Assembly: GCF_001421165.1 (NCBI RefSeq)
Contig: NZ_LMKB01000001.1
Coordinates: forward strand, 584,009 to 648,008
Reading direction: 5' to 3'
Origin: Frigoribacterium sp. Leaf8
GTDB lineage: Bacteria > Actinomycetota > Actinomycetes > Actinomycetales > Microbacteriaceae
Length of the DNA: 64,000 nucleotides
Below are positions 37,792 to 46,713 of this stretch, piece by piece. Numbering within the stretch: the stretch's first letter is position 1; each line of letters starts with the position of its first letter. A program made the position numbers and the translations under genes. The notes under the pieces were generated by a model. It saw only the letters and a list, made by a program, of their open reading frames with translations. It was not told where the DNA came from and ran no database searches.

Positions 37792-39057
37792 ATGGCACTC
37801 CCCTGGGCACTGCACGGCGACGGCAAGACGGTCGACCCGACCGAGATCGTGGCCCCGGAGGAGCGGCTCAGCTGGCCGCGCACCATCGGCCTCGGCGGCC
37901 AGCACGTCGTCGCGATGTTCGGCGCGACCTTCCTCGTGCCGATCATCACCGGGTTCCCGCCGAGTACGACGCTGTTCTTCTCGGGCATCGGCACCCTGCT
38001 CTTCCTCATCATCACGAAGAACCGCCTGCCCAGCTACCTGGGCTCGTCGTTCGCCTTCCTCGCCCCGATCGCGGCCGCCACCGACGTGGGCGGCATCCCC
38101 CTCGCGCTCAGCGGCATCATCGTCGTCGGCGCCCTGCTCGCGGTGATCGGCCTGGTCGTGAACCTCGCGGGCACCCGCTGGATCGACGCCCTGCTGCCCC
38201 CGGTGGTCAGCGGCTCGATCGTCGCCCTCATCGGCTTCAACCTGGCCCCGGCCGCCCGCGACAACTTCGCGCTCTCGCCGGGCATCGCCCTGATCACGCT
38301 CGCCGCGGTCGTGCTGAGCGCCGTGCTCTTCAAGGGCCTGCTCGGCCGCCTGTCGATCTTCGTCGGCGTCGTCGTCGGCTACGTCGCCGCCGTGATCGCG
38401 GGCGCCGTCGACTACAGCGCCGTCGCGGCCGCGCCGTGGGTGGGCCTGCCGACCTTCACGGCCCCCGCCTTCGACCTCGGGCAGCTGCCGATCTACCTCG
38501 GCTTCCTGCCCGTCGTGCTCGCCCTGATCGCCGAGAACGTCGGCCACGTCAAGGGCGTCGGCCAGCTCACGAAGCGCAACCTCGACCCGCTGACCGGCCG
38601 GGCACTCTTCGCCGACGGCCTCAGCACGGTGCTCGCCGGCCTCGGCGGCGGCTCGGCGACGACCACCTACGGCGAGAACATCGGCGTGATGAGCGCCACC
38701 CGCATCTTCTCGACGGCCGCGTACTGGGTCGCCGGCGTCGTGGCGATCCTGCTCGGGCTGTCGCCCAAGATCGGCGCCGTCATCTTCACCATCCCGCCGG
38801 GGGTGCTCGGCGGCGTCACGACGGCGCTCTACGGGCTCATCGGCGTGATCGGCATCCGCATCTGGGTCGAGAACAGGGTCGACTTCAGCCGCCCGAAGAA
38901 CCAGCTGACCGCCGGCGTCGCGCTCATCATGGGCATCGCCGACTTCACCCTGGCCCTCGGGGGCGCGAGCTTCGGCGGCATCATCCTCGGCACGGTCGCG
39001 GCCATCGTCGTCTACCACCTCATGTCGGCCGTGGGTCGGGCCCGGGGCACCGACTGA
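37792..39057 (+). CDS. NCS2 family uracil/xanthine permease
   Basis: A 421-residue proton-coupled nucleobase importer with about 12-14 membrane segments. Typical sequences are LGGQHVVAMFGATFLVPII, YLGSSFAFLAPI, the substrate-site LALIAENVGHVKGV and GGGSATTTYGENIGVMSATR. These resemble UraA, so uracil is the likely substrate, though no pyrimidine genes are adjacent. Confidence 0.92.
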   Translation: MALPWALHGDGKTVDPTEIVAPEERLSWPRTIGLGGQHVVAMFGATFLVPIITGFPPSTTLFFSGIGTLLFLIITKNRLPSYLGSSFAFLAPIAAATDVGGIPLALSGIIVVGALLAVIGLVVNLAGTRWIDALLPPVVSGSIVALIGFNLAPAARDNFALSPGIALITLAAVVLSAVLFKGLLGRLSIFVGVVVGYVAAVIAGAVDYSAVAAAPWVGLPTFTAPAFDLGQLPIYLGFLPVVLALIAENVGHVKGVGQLTKRNLDPLTGRALFADGLSTVLAGLGGGSATTTYGENIGVMSATRIFSTAAYWVAGVVAILLGLSPKIGAVIFTIPPGVLGGVTTALYGLIGVIGIRIWVENRVDFSRPKNQLTAGVALIMGIADFTLALGGASFGGIILGTVAAIVVYHLMSAVGRARGTD

Positions 39058-39089
39058 CGGTGGGACGCCGCCGCGGCGAGCCGTCCCCG

Positions 39090-40424
39090 GTGACGACCTC
39101 GCGCCTCCGTTCGCCCTGGGACCGACGCATCGTCGCCCTCGCGGCGCCGGCGCTCGGCGCGCTGATCGCCGAACCGCTCTTCCTCCTTACCGACACCGCG
39201 ATGGTCGGGCACCTGGGCACGGTGCCCCTCGCCGGGCTCGGCATCGCGAGCGTCGTGCTGCAGACCGCCCTCGGCCTGCTGGTCTTCCTGGCCTACGCCA
39301 CGACGCCGACCGTGGCCCGACGGCTCGGCGCGGGTGACCGGCCCGGAGCGATCCGCGCCGGCGTCGACGGGCTCTGGTTCGCGCTGCTGGTCGGGGTGGT
39401 GCTCGCCGGGGTCGGGGCACTCGTCGCCCGCCCCCTCGTCGGCCTGTTCGGCACCGACCCGGCCGTCGTCGACGCCGCGGCGACCTACCTGACCGTGTCG
39501 ATGCTCGGCCTGCCCGGCATGCTGCTCGTGATCGCGGCGACCGGACTGCTGCGCGGCCTGCAGGACACCAGGACGCCACTGGTCGTCGCGACGGTCGGCT
39601 TCGCGGCGAACGCGGGCCTGAACGCGCTCTTCCTCTACGGCTTCGGCTGGGGCATCGCCGGCTCGGCCGCGGGGACCGTCGTCGCGCAGTGGGGCATGGC
39701 CGCCGTGTACGTGGTGATCGCCGTCCGTGCCGCGCGGGCCGTCGGGGCTCCGCTGCGCCCGGGGCTGGCCGGCGTCGGTCGCACGGCACGCTCCGGCGCG
39801 TGGCTGCTCGTGCGCAACGCGTCCCTGCGGATCGCGATGATCGCGACCGTCTGGGCCGCCGCCTCCTCGGGGGTGACCGGGCTCGCGACGATCCAGGTCG
39901 CGCTCACCCTGTTCAGCACGCTGGCGTTCGCCCTCGACGCGCTGGCCATCGCCGGCCAGGCCCTCGTCGGCCACGCGCTCGGTCAGGGCGATCGCGAGGC
40001 GGTGCGCGCCGTCACCCGTCGGCTGATGCTGTTCGGGGTCGGCGGCGGTCTGCTGCTCGGCGTGCTGCTGGCCGCGGTCTCGCCGCTGCTCGCACCCGTC
40101 TTCAGCGGCGACGACGCGGTGCGCGACCTGCTGCCCCGGGTCGTGCTGGCGATGGCCGTGGGCATCCCGCTGGCCGGCTTCGTCTTCGTGCTCGACGGCG
40201 TGCTCCTCGGCGCCGGCGACGCCCGCTACCTCGCCCTCGCCGGCGTGGTCAACACGGTCGTCTACCTCGCGATCCTGATCCCGCTGGAGGCGCGGGTCGG
40301 GCCGGACGCGCGGGGCACGGTCGCCCTGTGGCTGGCCTTCGGCCTGGGCTACATCGGCATCCGCGCCGTGACGCTGGGCCTCCGGGCGCGGTCGGACCGC
40401 TGGATGGTCGTCGGCGCCGGCTGA
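39090..40424 (+). CDS. MATE family efflux transporter (DinF-like)
   Basis: A 444-residue multidrug/toxin efflux protein with twelve membrane helices in two homologous halves. The N-terminal RRIVALAAPALGALIAEPLF, LTDTAMVGHLG and GLLRGLQDTRTPL are DinF-like. A GTG at 39060, in frame and 3 nt after the permease stop, would add 10 residues. I chose GTG 39090 because it gives the usual distance to the first helix; neither has a clear ribosome-binding site. Confidence 0.88.
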   Translation: MTTSRLRSPWDRRIVALAAPALGALIAEPLFLLTDTAMVGHLGTVPLAGLGIASVVLQTALGLLVFLAYATTPTVARRLGAGDRPGAIRAGVDGLWFALLVGVVLAGVGALVARPLVGLFGTDPAVVDAAATYLTVSMLGLPGMLLVIAATGLLRGLQDTRTPLVVATVGFAANAGLNALFLYGFGWGIAGSAAGTVVAQWGMAAVYVVIAVRAARAVGAPLRPGLAGVGRTARSGAWLLVRNASLRIAMIATVWAAASSGVTGLATIQVALTLFSTLAFALDALAIAGQALVGHALGQGDREAVRAVTRRLMLFGVGGGLLLGVLLAAVSPLLAPVFSGDDAVRDLLPRVVLAMAVGIPLAGFVFVLDGVLLGAGDARYLALAGVVNTVVYLAILIPLEARVGPDARGTVALWLAFGLGYIGIRAVTLGLRARSDRWMVVGAG

Positions 40425-40442
40425 ACCCGGGGTCGTGGAGTC

Positions 40443-40490
40443 GGCACCGGCACCGGCACCGGCACCGGCACCGGCCTCGGCCTCGGCCTC
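40443..40490. repeat. Hexanucleotide microsatellite (GGCACC)5(GGCCTC)3
   Basis: Five perfect GGCACC units (40443-40472) then three GGCCTC units (40473-40490) in the convergent gap between the MATE and LacI genes. It should be prone to slippage. Confidence 0.9.
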
Positions 40491-40518
40491 GGCGAGGAGG
40501 AGGCGGCGGGGTCGGGCG

Positions 40519-41598
40519 TCAGCGCGCGGGCGGACCCGTGGTCGACCCCGGCCGGAAGACGCTCGTGAACGTCGTGCCCTCGACGGGGTCGCCGGCGAGG
40601 AGTGCGAGCACCGCACGACCGGCCGCGCGGCCCTTCTCGACGGCGGGCTGGACGACCGTCGTGAGGTCGGCGGCGCGCGGGTCGTCGAGGCGCACGCCGT
40701 CGTAGCCGACGACGCTCAGGTCGCCCGGCACCGACAGCCCCAGGTCGTCCGCCGCCGCGATGACGCCCGACGCGAGCAGGTCGCTCTGGGCGACGATCGC
40801 CGTCGGCCGCTCGGCCTCGGGCACGTCGAGCAGGCGCAGGCCGGCGCGGTGCCCCTCGCTCGTCCAGCTGCCGCGGGTGGCCAGGCCGCCCACGCCCGGG
40901 AAGACCTCGCGGGTGCCGCGCAGCCGCTCGAGGGTCGGCCAGGAGGTGCCCCGGGCCACGCGCGCGTCGGTGAGCTCGTCGTCCCCGTCGCCGCTCGACC
41001 GACCGGGGCCGAGCTCGAGCGCGACGACGGCGACCCGTCGGTGGCCGAGGTCGTGCAGGTGCTGCGCCAACAGGCGGGACGAGCCCACGTTGTCCTCGGC
41101 GATGTCGAGCACGCCCTCGGTCGGCGGGGCCTCGATCGAGACCACCGGGATGCCGCGCCGACGCATGATCGACACGGACTGGTCGAGGCGGGTGCTGCAG
41201 CCGAACAGCACGACGGCGTCCACGGGGGCGTCGAGCAGGCGGGAGCGCTCGCCCGCGGTCTCGGTCAGCAGCAGCAGCGAGTTGTCGGCCGGCCCCGTGA
41301 CGTCGGCGATGCCGTCGAGCATGGCCACGTTGATCGGGTCGCGGAAGGCCGTGCTGAGGGTGGACTCGAGGACGGCGCCGACGATGCCGGAACGCCCACG
41401 CCGCAGCGACCTCGCGCGGGGGTCGGGCCCGGCGTAGCCGAGTTCGTCGGCGGCGGCGAGCACCCGCGCGCGGGTCTCGTCCGAGACGGGGCCGGTCCCG
41501 CTGAAGGCCAAGGAGGCGGTGCTCGCGCTCACCCCGGCGACCCGCGCCACCGACGCGAGGGTCGGCCTCGCGGCGACGTCGCCCTCTGCCCGGCTCAT
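40519..41598 (-). CDS. LacI family transcriptional regulator
   Basis: A 359-residue regulator. The N-terminal helix-turn-helix (TLASVARVAGVSASTASLAF, about 13-32) and hinge helix (about 50-62) are followed by a periplasmic-binding-protein-like sugar domain ending in DDPRAADLTTVVQP. Its target genes are not adjacent: the neighbour MATE gene is convergent and the next gene upstream is another regulator. Confidence 0.92.
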   Translation of the reverse strand: MSRAEGDVAARPTLASVARVAGVSASTASLAFSGTGPVSDETRARVLAAADELGYAGPDPRARSLRRGRSGIVGAVLESTLSTAFRDPINVAMLDGIADVTGPADNSLLLLTETAGERSRLLDAPVDAVVLFGCSTRLDQSVSIMRRRGIPVVSIEAPPTEGVLDIAEDNVGSSRLLAQHLHDLGHRRVAVVALELGPGRSSGDGDDELTDARVARGTSWPTLERLRGTREVFPGVGGLATRGSWTSEGHRAGLRLLDVPEAERPTAIVAQSDLLASGVIAAADDLGLSVPGDLSVVGYDGVRLDDPRAADLTTVVQPAVEKGRAAGRAVLALLAGDPVEGTTFTSVFRPGSTTGPPAR

Positions 41599-41662
41599 GC
41601 TGCCGCAGCCTAGCCGACGGGGCCGGACGGCCTCCGGGTGAGCGGTGACGGTCGGTGCGGCG

Positions 41663-42337
41663 TCAGTCGACGGGTCGCACGGGTGGTTCGTCGACGCCCA
41701 GGGCCGTGACGTAGTCGGACGCGAGACCGGGCAGCTGTGTCCAGTCGCCGTAGTGCGCGGCGGCCTCCATCAGGTCGACGATCGCGCCGCGGACGGTCTC
41801 GCCGAGGGCGGGCCGCATGTCGTGCACCGCGACGGCCCTCGCGCTGCAGAGGATCTCGAGCGGCAGCAGCAGGTCGTCCCGCACGTGCTGACGGGCCGCC
41901 GGCGAGAGCACCTGCACGATCGCCCGGACGAGGTCGAGGAAGTGGGCGACGTCCGCGGGCAGGGCCAGCCCGTGGGCCGTGCAGGCCGGTCGGCGCACGG
42001 CGGGCTCGGGGACGTCCTCGAGCGACGTCGCCGTCGTCGACGCCACGGAGACCATGCGGACCAGGTCGCGCAGCAGCACCTCGTTGAACCGCCGGTGCCA
42101 GACGACGACGTGCGCACCGCTGAACGGGGCGCGCACCACGACCTTCATGCGCCTCAGCTCGAAGAGGGCGAGGTGCACCTCGCCGGCGGTGACCCGGTGC
42201 TCGCGCACGATGGTGTCGACGTCGAGGGAGTCGCCGGGCGCGTAGCGCGCCGTCGCCAGGTCGACGAGCAGCAGCTCGGCCGTGTCGTGGGTCGTCGTCC
42301 GCAGCGGCCGGGTCGTGGCGGGCATCGGGTGGGGCAT
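41663..42337 (-). CDS. GntR-like transcriptional regulator
   Basis: A 224-residue protein whose first 80 residues look like a GntR winged helix with a degenerate head (LATARYAPGDSLDVDTIVRE, then HRVTAGEVHLALFELRRMKV). A helical C-terminal domain rich in His and Asp follows and could bind metal and an acid, as in FCD proteins. A strong AGGAGGA ribosome-binding site fixes the ATG at 42337. A near-consensus promoter with the palindrome TATGCATA in its spacer lies upstream, suggesting autorepression. Targets unknown. Confidence 0.75.
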   Translation of the reverse strand: MPHPMPATTRPLRTTTHDTAELLLVDLATARYAPGDSLDVDTIVREHRVTAGEVHLALFELRRMKVVVRAPFSGAHVVVWHRRFNEVLLRDLVRMVSVASTTATSLEDVPEPAVRRPACTAHGLALPADVAHFLDLVRAIVQVLSPAARQHVRDDLLLPLEILCSARAVAVHDMRPALGETVRGAIVDLMEAAAHYGDWTQLPGLASDYVTALGVDEPPVRPVD

Positions 42338-42387
42338 CGTTCCTCCTGGAGGCGTCTCGGTGGCCGTCCTGCCGACCATCTGTCATG

Positions 42388-42416
42388 AATGTATTTCACA
42401 TATGCATACTTGTCAA
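42388..42416 (-). promoter_or_regulatory. Near-consensus promoter with palindromic operator in the spacer
   Basis: Minus strand: TTGACA, 17 nt, TACATT, about 50 nt before the GntR-like start codon. TATGCATA (42401-42408) lies within the spacer, where a bound regulator would block polymerase. Confidence 0.75.
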
Positions 42417-42460
42417 CGAGGGGCCCGTGCCGCGTTCACGCCGCCCCGTAGGATCGTCGG

Positions 42461-43156
42461 GTGCGCCTCGTCATTGCCCGTTGCTCGGTCGACTACGCCG
42501 GTCGACTGTCCGCCCACCTGCCCCTGGCCACGCGCCTCCTGATGGTCAAGAGCGACGGCAGCCTGCTCGTCCACTCCGACGGGGGCAGCTACAAGCCCCT
42601 GAACTGGATGAGCCCGCCCTGCACCATCCGCACGGTCGAACCCGACGACGACCAACGCGAGGCCGGCGTCGTCGAGCTGTGGAAGGTGACCCAGGCCAAG
42701 ACGGCCGACCTCCTGGTGGTGTCGATCCACGAGGTGTTGCACGACTCGTCCCACGAGATGGGCGTCGATCCGGGGTTGACCAAGGACGGCGTCGAGGCCG
42801 ACCTGCAGAAGTTGCTGGCCGAACAGATCGAACTGCTCGGCGAGGGCCACACCCTCGTCCGCCGCGAGTACATGACCGCCATCGGGCCGGTCGACATCCT
42901 GGCCCGCGACGCGAAGGGCGCCGCGGTGGCCGTCGAGCTGAAGCGGCGAGGCGACATCGACGGGGTCGAGCAGCTCACGAGGTACCTCGAGCTGATGAAC
43001 CGCGACCCACACCTCGCCCCCGTGACCGGGGTGTTCGCCGCGCAAGAGATCAAACCGCAGGCCCGCACGCTGGCCCACGACCGGGGCATCCGCACCCTCC
43101 TGCTCGACTACGACGCCATGCGCGGGCTGGACGACTCGCACTCCCGCCTCTTCTGA
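42461..43156 (+). CDS. nucS: Mismatch endonuclease NucS (EndoMS)
   Basis: A 231-residue nuclease that replaces MutS/MutL in most Actinobacteria: it cuts both strands at G-T, G-G and T-T mismatches. The N-terminal domain is the dimer/DNA-binding region ([16 protein letters not shown]). The PD-(D/E)XK core has D145 in [10 protein letters not shown]159 and K161 in AVELKRR, and Q171 in [11 protein letters not shown] start. Its presence argues for an actinobacterial host. Confidence 0.95.
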   Translation: MRLVIARCSVDYAGRLSAHLPLATRLLMVKSDGSLLVHSDGGSYKPLNWMSPPCTIRTVEPDDDQREAGVVELWKVTQAKTADLLVVSIHEVLHDSSHEMGVDPGLTKDGVEADLQKLLAEQIELLGEGHTLVRREYMTAIGPVDILARDAKGAAVAVELKRRGDIDGVEQLTRYLELMNRDPHLAPVTGVFAAQEIKPQARTLAHDRGIRTLLLDYDAMRGLDDSHSRLF

Positions 43157-43205
43157 CGCCGAGCGCCGTGGGGGCGGGGCCGCGCGGGTGTGGGCGCACG
43201 AACCC

Positions 43206-43234
43206 TTGTGACACTCACATTTCAGGGTTATATT
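43206..43234 (+). promoter_or_regulatory. Sigma-70-type promoter with overlapping TGTGA-CAC-TCACA dyad
   Basis: TTGTGA, 17 nt, TATATT in an unusually AT-rich stretch. A perfect 5-bp inverted repeat TGTGA/TCACA with 3-nt spacer (43207-43219) overlaps the -35 box. Confidence 0.65.
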
Positions 43235-43269
43235 TCTGCTAGGACCCCCATCGACCGCAGGAGCAACCC

Positions 43270-43503
43270 GTGACCTCACCGATCTTCGACACCCTGGCCG
43301 CCGAACGCGAGGCGACCCCCGTCTTCCGGTCCCTCGCGAGCAGGCCCGACGCCCCCCACCGCCCGTTCGACGCGACGCGACGGAGCCCGACCCCGCACGC
43401 GACCGCGAAGACGAGCACGACGAGTGCGGGTGCGAACGCGACGGCGATCCGGGACGCCGTGTCGGCCGTCGCGACCTGGCCGCTCCGAGCGGTCCCCTGC
43501 TGA
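43270..43503 (+). CDS. Small hypothetical protein downstream of a strong promoter
   Basis: 77 residues from a GTG with GCAGGAG 6 nt upstream. It begins MTSPIFDTLAAEREATPVFR and is rich in Thr, Ala and Arg, with no membrane helix or known domain. Support comes from the promoter 36 nt upstream, the ribosome-binding site and the lack of a competing gene, not from similarity. It could instead be a leader or the 5' part of an untranslated RNA. The HAD gene starts 24 nt after its stop. Confidence 0.45.
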   Translation: MTSPIFDTLAAEREATPVFRSLASRPDAPHRPFDATRRSPTPHATAKTSTTSAGANATAIRDAVSAVATWPLRAVPC

Positions 43504-43527
43504 CCCCCGATCCGTAAGCTGGGGGTG

Positions 43528-44205
43528 ATGACTCTCCCCTACACGGCCGTCCTCTACGACCTCGACGGCACCATCGCCGACTCGGCGCCCGCGATCACCG
43601 CCAGCCTCGCCCACACGATCGGCGAACTCGGCCTGCCGGTGCCCTCGCCCGCCGACCTCATGGCCTGGGTCGGACCGCCCCTGCCGCAGAGCTTCGAGGT
43701 GCGCCTCGGCCTCGACGGCGAGCGCCTCGTCGACGCCATGCGGCTCTACCGCGCGCACTACCTGGCCCACGGCGCCCTCGAGGGCGAGGTGTTCCCGGGG
43801 GTGCCCGACCTCATGGCGGCCGTGCACGCGGCCGGCATCCCCACCTCGACCGCGACCTCGAAGCCCGAGACCCCGGCCACGGCCATCCTCCGGGCCCACG
43901 GCCTCGACCGCTACCTCGACGTCATCACCGGCGCGTCCGACGACGAGGTGCGCAACACCAAGGCCGACGTCGTCGAGGAGGCCCTGAAGCGCCTGCGCGC
44001 CCGCGGGGCCGACCTCTCGCGGCCCGTCCTGCTCGGCGACCGCCACCACGACGTCGAGGGCGCGGCCGTGCACGGCGTGCCCACCATCCTCGTCGGCTGG
44101 GGCTACGGCGAGCCCGAGGAGTACGTCGGCGCGGTCGCCGTGGCGGCGGACGTCGACGAGGTGGCCGACCTGTTGGGCGTCTCCCTGCTGCGCGGCGCCG
44201 CGTGA
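43528..44205 (+). CDS. HAD family hydrolase (phosphoglycolate phosphatase-like)
   Basis: A 225-residue phosphatase. Motif I is DLDGT (about 11-15) with nucleophilic Asp, motif II the Ser/Thr in STATSKPET, motif III the Lys in NTKADVV and motif IV GDRHHDVEGA. The cap between motifs I and II is the C1 helical type of the phosphoglycolate phosphatase/5'-nucleotidase group. ATG 43528 follows an in-frame GTG by 3 nt; the ATG is preferred. Overlaps the MFS gene by 4 nt. Confidence 0.92.
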   Translation: MTLPYTAVLYDLDGTIADSAPAITASLAHTIGELGLPVPSPADLMAWVGPPLPQSFEVRLGLDGERLVDAMRLYRAHYLAHGALEGEVFPGVPDLMAAVHAAGIPTSTATSKPETPATAILRAHGLDRYLDVITGASDDEVRNTKADVVEEALKRLRARGADLSRPVLLGDRHHDVEGAAVHGVPTILVGWGYGEPEEYVGAVAVAADVDEVADLLGVSLLRGAA

Positions 44206-45503
44206 CCCGGGCCGCGGCCGCGGTGCGGTCGCCCGCCGCCTGGTTGCTCACCCTCGCGATCGTGCTGATCGCCCTCAACATGCGCGGGCCGATCGTGGCC
44301 CCGGCCCCCGTGCTCGACCAGATGAGCGCCGACCTCGGCCTCACGGCGGTCGTCGCCGGGCTGCTCACCAGCATCCCCGTGCTCTGCTTCGCCGTGGCGA
44401 GCCCGTTCGCCTCGGCCCTGATCGGCCGGATCGGCGCCGAGCGCGCCGTCACGCTGGGGCTCGGCGGCGTGCTCCTCGGCACGCTGCTGCGCACGGCCGG
44501 CGGCACGGTCTGGCTCTACGTGGGCACGATCGTGATCGGCGTCGCCATCACGATCGGCAACGTCGTGCTGCCCGTCGTCATCCGTCGTGACTTCAGCCCC
44601 GAGCGGGCCGGCTTCGTGACCGGCATCTACACCTCGGCCCTCAACGTCGGGTCGATGATCACCTCGCTCGCGACGGCCCCGATCGCCTCGGTCGTCGGCT
44701 GGCCCCTCGCCCTCGTGACCTGGGGGCTGCTCGCCGTCCTGGCCGCCGTCGTCTGGTCGATCGCCGTCGGCCCCCGCGTCGCGGTGCGGGGCGGCAGCGT
44801 GGCCGTGGTGCCGGGGTCGCAGGCCGACGTCGACGACCGGCACCGCGCCTCCTCGGCGACCGACGTCTTCACGGGCGGCATCGACGTCGTCGAGCCCGGC
44901 GAGGCCGAGGTCGACGCGCGCGAGCGCCGACGCAGCGCGACCCCGCTGCTGCGTCGGTGGACGACCTGGGGCCTGACGCTGGCCTTCTCGGGGCAGGCGT
45001 TCGGCTACTACGGGCTCACGGCCTGGATGCCCACGCTGCTGCGCGACGAGGTCGGCCTCACCCGCGAGGCGGCCGGGGCGAGTTCGTCGGTCTTCCAGAT
45101 CCTCGCGGTCGTGGGTGCGCTCGGGGTGCCGTTCCTCGCCCTGCGCGTGCGGCCGGCGGTCGTCATCGGGCTGATCGCCGTCTTCTGGTCGGCCATGCCG
45201 CTCGGCCTGCTCTTCGCTCCCGAGCACTGGCTGCTCTGGTCGATCTTCGGTGGGGCCGCGCAGGGCGGCGGCATCACGATCATCTTCATCGTCATCGTGC
45301 GCATGGCGTCTACCGACGTCGAGGCACGACGGCTGTCGGCCCTGGTGCAGGGCGGCGGTTACGCGATCGCCGCGCTCGGGCCGCTCGCGATCGGCGGACT
45401 GCACGACGTCAGCGGCAACTGGCAGATACCGATGATCGGCGTCGCCGCGGCGGTCGTCGTGCTCGGCGTCAGCGGCGTGCTGTCGTCGCGACGCGTGCCC
45501 TGA
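44202..45503 (+). CDS. MFS transporter (CynX/NimT-like)
   Basis: A 433-residue transporter with twelve membrane helices and a long cytoplasmic loop (about 190-245). LNMRGPIVAPAPVLDQM near the N-terminus and SALNVGSMITSLATAPI are characteristic of the CynX cyanate/2-nitroimidazole group. The central loop carries an in-frame RASS from the dispersed motif (44844-44854), where insertion should be tolerated. GTG start overlaps the HAD stop. Confidence 0.85.
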   Translation: MTRAAAAVRSPAAWLLTLAIVLIALNMRGPIVAPAPVLDQMSADLGLTAVVAGLLTSIPVLCFAVASPFASALIGRIGAERAVTLGLGGVLLGTLLRTAGGTVWLYVGTIVIGVAITIGNVVLPVVIRRDFSPERAGFVTGIYTSALNVGSMITSLATAPIASVVGWPLALVTWGLLAVLAAVVWSIAVGPRVAVRGGSVAVVPGSQADVDDRHRASSATDVFTGGIDVVEPGEAEVDARERRRSATPLLRRWTTWGLTLAFSGQAFGYYGLTAWMPTLLRDEVGLTREAAGASSSVFQILAVVGALGVPFLALRVRPAVVIGLIAVFWSAMPLGLLFAPEHWLLWSIFGGAAQGGGITIIFIVIVRMASTDVEARRLSALVQGGGYAIAALGPLAIGGLHDVSGNWQIPMIGVAAAVVVLGVSGVLSSRRVP

Positions 45504-45554
45504 GCCGGCCGGGCCGCCAGCCGGGCCGACGACCGGGCGGCCTCCCGGGCCGGG

Positions 45555-46463
45555 TCAGTGCTGGACGCCTCCGGCGAAGAGCACCTCGAGCGTCAACGGG
45601 TCGCGTCCGGTCAGGTCGCGCACGGACGACGTCACCTGCGCCACCTCGCCCGAGGCCATGGACGTGTAGGTGCTGACCCAGGCGTCCGCCTGGAAGGGCT
45701 CCGGCTCGAAGACGCGGCGTGACTCGTAGGCCTCGTCGACCGTCTCGTCCACGAAGGTGAACGACCGTCCGCCGAGCGCGGTGAGGCGTGCAGCCGCCTC
45801 GGTCAGGGTGAACGCCTCCGACCCGGTGAGGTCGTAGGTCGCCCCGGCGTGCGACTCGTGGTCGAGCAGCACGACGGCCGCCACCGCCGCGACGTCGGCC
45901 CGGGCCACCGCCGCCACGCGCCCGTCACCGGCCGGGCCGCGGATCACGCCCTGCTCGTCCGCGAACAGCGGGATGAAGTCCAGGTAGAAGTTGTCCCGCA
46001 GGAACGTGAAGGCCAGCCCCGACTCGCGGATGTGCTGCTCGGTCGCGAAGTGGTCCCGCCCGAGCGTGAACACCGACTCGGCCGACGCACCGGCGAACGA
46101 CGTGTAGACCACGTGCCGCACGCCCGCCTCGACGGCGGCGTCGACGAAGGCGCGGTGCTGGTCGACGCGGTCGGGGGCCTCGGCCGCCGACACCATGAAC
46201 AGCGTCTCGACCCCGCGCAGGGCCTCGACGGAGGCCGCCCGGTCGCCGTACGTGGCGACGGCGACCTCGGCCTCGGCCCCGTCGAGTCGGGGTGCCCGGG
46301 TGGCGTCGCGCAAGACGAGCCGCAGCGGGACGCCCCGCTCGGACAGGTGCGCGGCCACGATGCCGCCCACGGCGCCCGTCGCACCCGTCACGGCGACGAG
46401 GGACGAGGAGGCGCGGGCGGGTTCCCCGAGGGAGGCGGAGGAGGTCTCGGTCGAGTCGGTCAT
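45555..46463 (-). CDS. SDR family NAD(P)-binding oxidoreductase (NmrA-like)
   Basis: A 302-residue atypical short-chain dehydrogenase. The dinucleotide motif TGATGAVGGIVAAHL sits at about 25-39, after a 20-residue N-terminal extension that contains an in-frame RASS from the dispersed motif (46405-46415). A DNFYLDF element and lack of the YxxxK dyad point to the NmrA/quinone reductase 2 (QorB) group. Probably an NADPH quinone reductase or redox sensor. Convergent with the MFS gene; divergent from the CDF gene. Confidence 0.85.
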   Translation of the reverse strand: MTDSTETSSASLGEPARASSSLVAVTGATGAVGGIVAAHLSERGVPLRLVLRDATRAPRLDGAEAEVAVATYGDRAASVEALRGVETLFMVSAAEAPDRVDQHRAFVDAAVEAGVRHVVYTSFAGASAESVFTLGRDHFATEQHIRESGLAFTFLRDNFYLDFIPLFADEQGVIRGPAGDGRVAAVARADVAAVAAVVLLDHESHAGATYDLTGSEAFTLTEAAARLTALGGRSFTFVDETVDEAYESRRVFEPEPFQADAWVSTYTSMASGEVAQVTSSVRDLTGRDPLTLEVLFAGGVQH

Positions 46464-46512
46464 GCCTCACTGAACCATGCGCGGTGGGGGCGGCTCCCAG
46501 GCGGGGCCGACC

Positions 46513-46523
46513 CGCGCCTCCTC
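46513..46523 (-). repeat. Dispersed motif GAGGAGGCGCG, intergenic copy
   Basis: An exact copy in reverse orientation between the SDR and CDF genes, only 98 bp from the copy at 46405 and inverted to it. Confidence 0.6.
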
Positions 46524-46713
46524 GTCCGCCCGGTGGGCCCCGATCGGCGTCGTTGCAGGGATCGAGACTCGTTATCGACTGCTCGGATCGGTGGCCGTCG
46601 CCGACGGGCGCCGGTAGATTCGACGCCGGCCCGGAACGCCGGCGGACCGACCCGCCGGGCCGGATCAGGGCCCCGATCCCCACCCCACCCCTCCATCCCG
46701 ACGAGAGGCGCCC

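Noticed and set aside
46405..46523. An insertion sequence bounded by the two inverted motif copies
   Set aside because: The 98-bp interval holds only the SDR start and intergenic DNA, no transposase, and no target duplication is visible.
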